The position numbers were made by a program, and so were the translations under genes. DNA of 21,166 nt from Treponema sp. (GTDB taxonomy: Bacteria > Spirochaetota > Spirochaetia > Treponematales > Breznakiellaceae). Under the pieces are notes generated by a model. That model did no database searches and had not been told where the DNA came from. It saw only the letters and a program-made list of their open reading frames with translations. Location of the stretch: assembly GCA_031276615.1 (NCBI GenBank), contig JAISND010000104.1, forward strand, positions 1-21,166. The letters are read 5' to 3'. Below, in pieces: positions 1-5,814 of this stretch (position 1 is its first letter; each line of letters opens with the position of its first letter).

Positions 1-758
1 ACATCCTCAGGGCGATCAAATCAAACACCAGGGCACTGTACCTGGAGACCCCTTCCAATCCGCTGCTCAAGATAACCGATCTCGCCGCGTGTATAGGCAT
101 GGCAAAGGAGAGGGGACTCCTCTCCATCGTTGACAACACCTTTATGACCCCCTACCTGCAGCGGCCCCTGGAGCTGGGCGCCGACATCGTGGTTCACTCG
201 GCGACAAAATTCCTCGGGGGCCACAGCGATGTCATCTCGGGGCTTGCGGTTACCGGAACCGAAGAGCTGGGGCAGAGGCTTTACCAGATTCAAAACAGCT
301 TCGGCGCGGTGCCCGGCCCCTGGGACGCCTGGCTTGTAATACGGGGAATTAAAACCCTCAAGGTACGGATGGAAACCCAGCAGGCCACGGCGAAAAAACT
401 TGCCGAATGGTTAAGGGAACACAAAAACGTCAGTGAAATAAATTATCCGGGCCTCGCGGATCATCCGGGCCATGACACTCATCTAAGGCAGGCTTCCGGC
501 GCCGGCGCCATGCTTTCCTTCAAGACCAAAACCACGGAACAGGCCCTCGATTTTTACAGGCGGGTCAAGCTGGCGGCAGCGGCGCCGAGCCTTGGCGGTG
601 TTGAAACCATCGCTTCCTACCCGGTCAAAATGAGTCACGTCAATATGCCCGCGCCGGAGCGGGAACGTATGGGCATTACCGACAATCTCATCCGGATCGC
701 GGTGGGACTGGAATCGGCGGATGACCTGACGGCTGATTTTGATCAGGCCCTGCGCTGA
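1..758 (+). CDS. Cys/Met metabolism PLP-dependent enzyme (cystathionine gamma-synthase/lyase or methionine gamma-lyase family), 5'-truncated
   Basis: The reading frame is open from base 3, so the N-terminal part lies outside the window. Visible in order: LYLETPSNPLLKITDL, the IVDNTF aspartate segment that contacts the pyridoxal ring nitrogen, and HSATKFLGGHSDV, whose Lys (codon 207-209) should form the Schiff base with PLP. The C-terminal SLGGVETIASYPVKMSH and GITDNLIRIAVGLE segments are standard for this fold-type I family. The known role of the family is gamma-elimination or gamma-replacement on sulfur amino acids such as cystathionine, homocysteine or methionine in the cytosol. The substrate cannot be decided from this fragment: metB-, mgl- and metC-like enzymes all share these motifs. 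It ends 94 bp before the convergent CNB regulator gene. Confidence 0.93.
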   Translation, partial: ILRAIKSNTRALYLETPSNPLLKITDLAACIGMAKERGLLSIVDNTFMTPYLQRPLELGADIVVHSATKFLGGHSDVISGLAVTGTEELGQRLYQIQNSFGAVPGPWDAWLVIRGIKTLKVRMETQQATAKKLAEWLREHKNVSEINYPGLADHPGHDTHLRQASGAGAMLSFKTKTTEQALDFYRRVKLAAAAPSLGGVETIASYPVKMSHVNMPAPERERMGITDNLIRIAVGLESADDLTADFDQALR

Positions 759-852
759 CAGCCTGCGCGGCGAAGGGGCATGATTTATCGTTCCGGAAAT
801 GTCATGTCTGTCAATAATGCAGGCACATTACAGCAGACTTCCTTGAAATTCG

Positions 853-1491
853 TTACTTCTTGCGGCGCGAATTGACGAACCGGGAAAAATCGTTAATGTT
901 CTTGACCACGATGCGGTCAGGGTACATTTCCATGCGCCGCTGGGTAACAAAGTGGCTGAGGGTATCCCTCGTTTCCGAAACGCTCATGCCCGCCCAATGG
1001 GCAACATCGTCCACGGTGGTTTTGAATTCCCGGCGCTCGCTGGTTTTGTCGATGTTGGCCTGGGTCTCGTCAAGCATAAGGAACACGTCGGCGATCTTCG
1101 CCTGGGGTTCGTTCAGGGTAAGGATCAGGAAGCGCCGTTTCGAATCGTAGATGCGCTTGGAGAATATGCGCAGGAGCTTGAAGGCTATCTGGGGGTTCCC
1201 CAGCATAAGAATCTCAAAATTCTGGCTGTTGAATTCCAGCACCTTTACCAGATCAAGGGCAATAGCCGTCGCGGAGCGGGGTGAATTTTCGAGGATTGCC
1301 ATTTCGCCGAACATCTCCGAGGGCTGGAGTATGTCAAGGGTTCGCTCTATATCCCCGATGATTTTGACCAGCTCAACGCGGCCCGACTGGATAAGATAGA
1401 AGGTATCCCCCGGTTCAAACTCGGAAAAGATCATCTCTCCCGGCTGAAAGGTTCGGGTAAAACGGCCAAATGCCGCCAGGTCCATCGCCAT
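853..1491 (-). CDS. Crp/Fnr-type regulator: cyclic-nucleotide-binding domain plus C-terminal winged helix
   Basis: A 212-residue protein of normal Crp/Fnr length. Residues about 8-125 form a CNB beta-roll with a canonical phosphate-binding cassette, FGEMAILENSPRSAT (residues 61-75), including the Glu63 and Arg72 that normally hold the ribose hydroxyl and cyclic phosphate. Residues about 155-205 look like a winged helix-turn-helix, with TVDDVAHWAGMSVSETRDTL as the helix-turn-helix and a basic, hydrophobic wing. It probably binds cAMP or cGMP and DNA, acting as a cytosolic transcription factor. It is the last gene of a three-gene minus-strand operon, starting 1 nt after the stop of the CNB-TPR gene, so translation is very likely coupled. 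A second ATG lies two codons downstream (1483-1485) and cannot be excluded. Target genes are not visible. Confidence 0.9.
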   Translation of the reverse strand: MAMDLAAFGRFTRTFQPGEMIFSEFEPGDTFYLIQSGRVELVKIIGDIERTLDILQPSEMFGEMAILENSPRSATAIALDLVKVLEFNSQNFEILMLGNPQIAFKLLRIFSKRIYDSKRRFLILTLNEPQAKIADVFLMLDETQANIDKTSERREFKTTVDDVAHWAGMSVSETRDTLSHFVTQRRMEMYPDRIVVKNINDFSRFVNSRRKK

Positions 1492-1492
1492 C

Positions 1493-2548
1493 CTACACCC
1501 CCATAGCCTTAAGCGCCCGCTTCGCCTTTACCGTTGTACCGTCATCTTCATCAGCCGACATGGAAAGTATTTTTTTGTAGAAAGCCGCGGCCTGCTCTTT
1601 CCTGCCGATTTTTTCATAGGACTGGCCGATGAAGAAAACCGCGTCCCGCAGATCGGGATGCTTTGGATACTTGGTAAGCATCATCGTGTAATATTTTATG
1701 CAGTCGTCAAATTTGTTGAGAAGGAAAAGACAGCGGCCTATTTCGTAGGAACTCTTCGCCGCGTATTCGGGATCATCATTGGCCTCGACAATTTTCTTGA
1801 AAGCCGCATAGGCCTGGAGATACTTCTCCTGGGAAATAAGGCTTACCGCGTCGTAATAGGTTTTGGCGGTACCGCTCAGATCCCCGGACGAAGAAGCCTG
1901 CCCGGCCGGCGGGGAGGAAGAAAGATTAAACTCCCCGGTCCCGGCGGAAGGGGCCGCCGCCCGGGCCTGAGACGCGGAACTGACGCTTACGCCGGGACCC
2001 TTGCCGTCGCCGTAGCGGGCAAGGGAAGTTTCCGCCGCTTCAAGATTCTTTGCCGCCGCCGAGGCGTTCTTCCCCGAAGGGTAATAGATAAGGTAACGGC
2101 TGAAAACGTACTTCGCCTGGGAGAAACGCTTGTTCTTGAGGTAGTATTCGCCCACGTTGAAAAGCCCCGCCTCAGGATTCACATCCCCCTGCTCCATAAG
2201 ACTGGAAACCTGATGGTGAATGCGCCGCATCTGGTTGGAAAAAACCTTGAGCATCTTCATGATGATGCGGGTGTTGGCCATGGCAATGGCCTCAAACTCC
2301 TGGACGGTGAAGGCCATGATAGTGGTATCCGAAAGGGCTATGGCATTTTCTTCCCGCGGATACTTGCCCAGCGCGGATTTAACTCCGAAGAACTCGCCCG
2401 GCTGCACAAGATCATGCACGTCCTGTCCGGTTTCAATATCCTGATACACCAGGTTCACCGCCCCCTTCTGCAGGATAAAGACCTTGTCGGCCGCGTCCCC
2501 CTGGAAGTAGATGAGAGAACCTGCTCGATATTGAAACGGTTTGGGCAT
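1493..2548 (-). CDS. Cyclic-nucleotide-binding domain fused to TPR repeats
   Basis: A 351-residue protein with three parts. Residues about 8-115 are a CNB domain whose binding cassette is GEFFGVKSALGKYPREENA, keeping a Glu (52) and an Arg (65) in roughly the right places. Residues 125-178 are a first TPR-like helical pair (YYLKNKRFSQAKYVFSRYL). Residues 180-228 are a low-complexity Ser/Ala/Pro linker. Residues 229-330 hold two or three more TPR units (YLQAYAAFKKIV, KFDDCIKYYTMMLTKYP, KIGRKEQAAAFYKKIL). No DNA-binding domain, signal peptide or membrane segment is visible, so it is probably a cytosolic sensor or scaffold that passes cyclic-nucleotide status to a partner protein. That role is inferred. 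Its start lies 5 nt after the amidohydrolase stop, with an AAGGAT ribosome site inside that gene's end. Confidence 0.9.
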   Translation of the reverse strand: MPKPFQYRAGSLIYFQGDAADKVFILQKGAVNLVYQDIETGQDVHDLVQPGEFFGVKSALGKYPREENAIALSDTTIMAFTVQEFEAIAMANTRIIMKMLKVFSNQMRRIHHQVSSLMEQGDVNPEAGLFNVGEYYLKNKRFSQAKYVFSRYLIYYPSGKNASAAAKNLEAAETSLARYGDGKGPGVSVSSASQARAAAPSAGTGEFNLSSSPPAGQASSSGDLSGTAKTYYDAVSLISQEKYLQAYAAFKKIVEANDDPEYAAKSSYEIGRCLFLLNKFDDCIKYYTMMLTKYPKHPDLRDAVFFIGQSYEKIGRKEQAAAFYKKILSMSADEDDGTTVKAKRALKAMGV

Positions 2549-2553
2549 TCCGG

Positions 2554-3789
2554 TTAATCCTTGTCGGGCTCAAAGGGCAGGTAATCAAGAATCTTTTCGA
2601 ATCCGATCTTGCGCCGGCATTCCCTGTACAGCCCGGCGGGATCGCCCTTTACAAACACGGGACGATTCCCCACTTTAATCCGGGTGTAATCCGCGGGAAG
2701 CTTTCCTCCGAAAATGTCGAGGAAACGAAACTCTCCGTAGATGGGGGTTCCCTCAAGCACGAGAAGCTCGATATCCTCCATTGCCGCTCCCACAAAGTTT
2801 TCATAGGGGTCGCTGTTTTTTCCTTTAAGCACCAGAATATCGCCAAATTTGCCCTCTTCAAGGCTGCCGATCCTGTCCTGCATCCAGAAAGCCTTCGCGG
2901 CGTTGATGGTACACATTTCAAAAATGGTCTTTGCGGAAAGATCTTCACCGTACATTTTCCGGTAAAGCTCCCGGTCATATTTAATCTCCGCAAGAAGATT
3001 CGCCGAACCGGTGGCGGAAGAATCCGTCCCGATGGTGACGTTCACCCCGGCCGCGAGCATTTTTTTTATCTTGCATGTAACGTTGAACATGAACATGTTG
3101 GAAAAACCGCACCAGGAAACGCTGGCCCCCGCCGCGGCGACTTTCCTGATGTCCTCGTCGCTGAAGCCGATGCAGTGGATAAGAAGGCAGTGCCTGTCCA
3201 GAACCTCAAGTTTCTGAAGGTACTCAACCCCGCGCATGGATTCATCATCAAAACCTTCGGAAAGATGCGTGATAAAGGGCCACCTGTTCTTCACTGCCCG
3301 CTGGTGTTCAACCTCAATGCCGTCACCCCATTTGAGATCGTAGGAAGACGATTCATGGGCAAGACCGTATTCAAGAATGGCGCGGACAGGCAGGGTGGGC
3401 AGAATGTTCCCGTTGAGTTTCTGGGGGAAATGATCGTTTACCGTGGTAACCCCGGAAAAGAGACACTTGTAGCCGGAAAGGCCGTAGAGGTCCTCCCGGC
3501 TCAGTCTGGATCGTTCCCTGAAGGTGTCCGATGCCTTGAGATCATTATCCCAGGGAAGCCAGGTCAGATAGAAAACACCCGGCTTGGGGCCGACCGGGGG
3601 ACGGTAATTCCCCTGCAGATGATCATGGGTGTTTATAAGAGAAGGGTATATAAAAGAACTTCCCTTCAAATCGATAGAAACGGTACCGCCCCGGGAAACA
3701 ATTTTATTTCCCTGAACTCCCAAATTGCCGGTACATGTTTTCCTGCCAGAAGAAACAATAGTTCCATTGGCCAAGGTATACTCAAACAC
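2554..3789 (-). CDS. Amidohydrolase (ATZ/TRZ, chlorohydrolase/deaminase-like)
   Basis: A 411-residue metal-dependent hydrolase of the amidohydrolase superfamily, at the family's usual length. Metal and catalytic residues are visible in order: NTHDHL (His55, His57) on strand 1, THLSEG (His175, Glu178), LIHC (His205) and GTDSSATGS (Asp256). The C-terminal GSLEEGKFGDILVL returns to the small composite beta-sandwich typical of these enzymes. The family deaminates or dechlorinates purine, pyrimidine, triazine or adenosyl-type rings; the substrate here is unknown. The start is a GTG (bases 3787-3789) with GGAGG 11 nt upstream, in frame with the expected N-terminal strand (FEYTLANGTIV). It is first in the operon with the two CNB proteins and has a promoter at 3878-3907. 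Confidence 0.9.
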   Translation of the reverse strand: MFEYTLANGTIVSSGRKTCTGNLGVQGNKIVSRGGTVSIDLKGSSFIYPSLINTHDHLQGNYRPPVGPKPGVFYLTWLPWDNDLKASDTFRERSRLSREDLYGLSGYKCLFSGVTTVNDHFPQKLNGNILPTLPVRAILEYGLAHESSSYDLKWGDGIEVEHQRAVKNRWPFITHLSEGFDDESMRGVEYLQKLEVLDRHCLLIHCIGFSDEDIRKVAAAGASVSWCGFSNMFMFNVTCKIKKMLAAGVNVTIGTDSSATGSANLLAEIKYDRELYRKMYGEDLSAKTIFEMCTINAAKAFWMQDRIGSLEEGKFGDILVLKGKNSDPYENFVGAAMEDIELLVLEGTPIYGEFRFLDIFGGKLPADYTRIKVGNRPVFVKGDPAGLYRECRRKIGFEKILDYLPFEPDKD

Positions 3790-4104
3790 TTGCGGACCGT
3801 CCTCCAGAGGGCTGTGCCCCCAGCAAAAATCGGCGAACTATGCTTCCCGAACATACTGCGCCATTAACGATTTCTCTATTTTAAGACTATGAACCCTGGG
3901 AAGTCAACGATCTTGGTTCTATCCTTTTCCATTATCGGCAAAAACACGGGTTTTTTGAAGTCTTTTTCGGTATAAACAGAGCTTTTTCCGGAAATTCGGG
4001 CTTCGGGAAAGCCGCCCCGGATTTAAAGGCAAAAACTTTTCAGTATTCGCGGAATGTCAGGCAATAATCGACCAAAATGTCTAAAATCCGCTAAAATACA
4101 GGTG
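3790..4104. other. Divergent intergenic region between the amidohydrolase and PHP genes
   Basis: This 315-bp gap separates the minus-strand amidohydrolase operon from the plus-strand PHP gene and holds no convincing coding sequence. It contains the minus-strand promoter listed separately. On the plus strand TATAAA at 3971-3976 could be a -10 for the PHP gene, but I see no good -35 at the right distance. A small hairpin (GGCTT, loop CGGGA, AAGCC) sits at 3999-4013. Confidence 0.55.
3878..3907 (-). promoter_or_regulatory. Sigma70-type promoter for the amidohydrolase-CNB operon
   Basis: On the minus strand TTGACT (3907-3902) is followed after 18 nt by TAAAAT (3883-3878). Each hexamer has five of six consensus bases. 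The predicted transcript start is near 3871, giving a leader of about 80 nt before the GTG at 3789. Seen directly; activity is inferred. Confidence 0.6.
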
Positions 4105-5007
4105 ATGGTCGATTTACATACCCATTCGAATGCCTCCGACGGGGATCTCAGCCCCGCCCGGCTTGTCCGGGAAGCCCTGCGCCAGGGCCTCGGCGCCCTT
4201 GCGCTGACGGATCACGACACTATTGACGGCCTTGAAAGCGCGAAAAACGAAGCCGGGGAAGCGGGAATCTGTTTCATCCCCGGGATCGAGATAAATATCA
4301 GCTGGAAAGCGCTCCGGGACACCTGCGGACTTGGGCCGGGCGGCGAATTCCACCTCCTGGGTTTGGGAATCGGGACGCCAAGCCCGGCTTTTCTTGACGC
4401 AATCGCCGAACTGTCCCGCCGCCGGGAAGCCCGCAACCGTGAAATTCTTGAAAAAATGCGCGAACTGGGCATCGAAGCGACAATGGAAGAGGTCGAAGCC
4501 TTTTCCGGCGGCCATTCGGTGGGGCGTCCCCATTTTGCCAGCCTCCTGGTAAGCCGGAGAATCGTTAAAACCATAAAACAGGCTTTCAGCCGCTACCTGG
4601 GACCGGGGAAAGTCCTCTATACCCCCAGGGAAGGGCTGGAATTCGGCGAGGCTGCCGCGCTGATCCGCGAATCCGGGGGTATCCCGGTTTTGGCGCACCC
4701 CATGTCCCTCTACGTGGCCTGGGGACGCCTTCCGGATCTGATACGGAAACTGAAAGATATGGGGCTTGCGGGTATTGAAGCCTGGCACCCCGCTGCCCAA
4801 CCCCGCTCCTGCCGGCGGCTTGAGGAGCTTGGCAAAACCCTGGGCCTCTATGTCACCGAAGGCAGCGACTTCCACGGCGCGGTCCGGCCTGACCGCCGGC
4901 TGGGTTTTTCCTGCGGGGAAAGAAAAATCACGGACAGTGTACTGGAAGCCATACCGGAACTGGCCCGCTTTTACCTTGTAAAAGCCAAACATGCTGATAA
5001 GTTTTAA
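4105..5007 (+). CDS. PHP-domain metal-dependent phosphoesterase (YciV/TrpH, RNase AM-like)
   Basis: A 300-residue protein with the full PHP metal-site set: DLHTHSNASDGD (His5, His7, Asp12), LTDHDTIDGL (Asp36, His37, Asp38), FIPGIEIN (Glu62), FHLLGLG (His83), RPHFA, VLAHP and GSDFHG. These place it with the YciV/TrpH group, known as 3',5'-nucleoside bisphosphate phosphatases or 5'-3' exonucleases acting on RNA ends, rather than with histidinol phosphatase or polymerase III. The frame extends upstream to an ATG at 4054, but the PHP fold normally starts a residue or two before DLHTHS, so I chose ATG 4105. Neither start has a strong ribosome site (only AGGTG abutting 4105). It is a single gene with a terminator just after it. 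Confidence 0.88.
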   Translation: MVDLHTHSNASDGDLSPARLVREALRQGLGALALTDHDTIDGLESAKNEAGEAGICFIPGIEINISWKALRDTCGLGPGGEFHLLGLGIGTPSPAFLDAIAELSRRREARNREILEKMRELGIEATMEEVEAFSGGHSVGRPHFASLLVSRRIVKTIKQAFSRYLGPGKVLYTPREGLEFGEAAALIRESGGIPVLAHPMSLYVAWGRLPDLIRKLKDMGLAGIEAWHPAAQPRSCRRLEELGKTLGLYVTEGSDFHGAVRPDRRLGFSCGERKITDSVLEAIPELARFYLVKAKHADKF

Positions 5008-5026
5008 TTGTTACAGAACACCAGGG

Positions 5027-5048
5027 CCTGCTGCGCCTGCAGGTTTTT
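5027..5048 (+). terminator. Rho-independent terminator after the PHP gene
   Basis: CCTGC (5027-5031), a 7-nt loop and GCAGG (5039-5043) are followed at once by TTTTT (5044-5048). The stem is short but the layout is classic, and it begins 19 nt after the stop codon. Confidence 0.55.
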
Positions 5049-5082
5049 GTGTTGCTTTCTACCACAAACCCGCCTCATAAGA

Positions 5083-5277
5083 CTATTGACAACTGCACGA
5101 AATGTCTTTTCCGTCATTCCACCCCTCTTCCACGGCACATTTGTCGTCTTGGCATGTCTTGCCGCTGCCGTCTGCTTCAACATAGCACGATCCATCTCCT
5201 TTACAACCACAACCTGAAAGCATCAACCCAAAGATTATCAGAACTGCCAATGTTCCCAATTGAAAAAAACCTTTCAT
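5083..5277 (-). CDS. Small cysteine-rich lipoprotein
   Basis: A 64-residue protein, too short to resemble a known family for me. Residues 1-22 form a lipoprotein signal peptide: Lys2, a hydrophobic core (LGTLAVLIIFGLML) and the lipobox LSGC, so Cys23 should be lipidated and the protein anchored in a membrane facing the periplasm or cell surface. The mature part is short, acidic and glycine-rich, with six further cysteines (25, 31, 42, 47, 61, 63), enough for three disulfides or a metal site. The ATG at 5277 is chosen because GAGGAG lies about 7 nt upstream and the signal peptide begins there; the frame stays open further 5' without a comparable site. Its neighbour on the other strand is the XRE regulator. 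Function unknown. Confidence 0.7.
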   Translation of the reverse strand: MKGFFQLGTLAVLIIFGLMLSGCGCKGDGSCYVEADGSGKTCQDDKCAVEEGWNDGKDISCSCQ

Positions 5278-5368
5278 AAAAATTCTCCTCGAAGTATTGC
5301 TCCACGACTTTACTTCTTTGCTGAAATTTCCCGCCCATACGGCCAAGAATTAGCTGATCTTCTCAAAT

Positions 5369-5398
5369 TTTATATCCAAGTTTGGCAAAAAACTACAA
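5369..5398 (-). promoter_or_regulatory. Candidate promoter for the Cys-rich lipoprotein gene
   Basis: On the minus strand TTGTAG (5398-5393) is followed after 18 nt by TATAAA (5374-5369), about 90 nt upstream of the lipoprotein ATG. The -35 is a moderate match and the surroundings are AT-rich, which makes chance matches likelier. Confidence 0.35.
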
Positions 5399-5423
5399 GA
5401 ATAATCAACTTAAAGCCAATAAT

Positions 5424-5442
5424 AATCAATGTATAATTGATT
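5424..5442 (+). promoter_or_regulatory. Perfect inverted repeat overlapping a -10 box: candidate XRE operator
   Basis: AATCAAT, a 5-nt spacer and ATTGATT make a perfect 7+5+7 inverted repeat. It contains TATAAT (5432-5437), an exact -10 consensus facing the XRE gene, whose likely ATG is 55 nt downstream. A dimeric helix-turn-helix protein bound here would block that promoter, so autorepression is the natural reading. No good -35 is visible. Binding is inferred. Confidence 0.45.
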
Positions 5443-5496
5443 GTCAATATACGGGAATCCTTTATGATTATTTTATTGGTTATCAGGTATAAGAGA

Positions 5497-5814
5497 ATGA
5501 CAAGCCTGCGGATCATACTGGCAAACAACCTGAAGGCAAATCGCCGGAAATGTGGTATGTCTCAAGCAAAACTGGCTGAAAAAGCCGAAATTTCCCCCCA
5601 ATATATTGCCATGATTGAGCTTTCCCGCCAGTTTCCCAGCCCTGAAGTGTTGGAAAGGATAGCCGGGGTCCTTGGAATAGAAGGCTATGAGCTTTTTTCG
5701 GTTTCTGCTTCCCCTCAAAAGGAACTGGAACGGCTGAGGCAGGACATTATAACCGAAATAAAACAGACTTTTAGTGAAATGTTCGAACAAGCCCTCAAAA
5801 ATGTATCGAAATGA
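5497..5814 (+). CDS. XRE-family (Cro/CI-type) transcriptional regulator
   Basis: A 105-residue protein with an N-terminal Xre helix-turn-helix: LRIILANNLKANRRKCGMSQ, then AKLAEKAEISPQYIAMIELS, then FPSPEVLERIAGVLGIEGYE, the standard five-helix order, followed by a short amphipathic C-terminal helix (about residues 75-102) that may dimerise. Proteins of this size with YIAMIE and FPSPEVLE motifs are common in treponemes, to my recollection. The frame continues upstream to a TTG at 5437 and an ATG at 5464, but the domain starts right after ATG 5497, which has AGG and AAGAGA just upstream. It is divergent from the lipoprotein gene, with an inverted repeat between them, and its last 20 bp overlap the convergent comM gene. 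It probably represses itself and perhaps its neighbour. Confidence 0.85.
   Translation: MTSLRIILANNLKANRRKCGMSQAKLAEKAEISPQYIAMIELSRQFPSPEVLERIAGVLGIEGYELFSVSASPQKELERLRQDIITEIKQTFSEMFEQALKNVSK

Noticed and set aside
1658..2557. Long open frame on the plus strand opposite the CNB-TPR gene
   Set aside because: Its protein is basic, low-complexity and matches nothing, while the minus strand encodes clear CNB and TPR motifs; it is a by-product of GC-rich codons.
5437..5496. Upstream TTG/ATG starts for the XRE gene
   Set aside because: They would add about 10-20 hydrophobic residues before a domain that starts at 5497, and the TTG lies inside the candidate operator.
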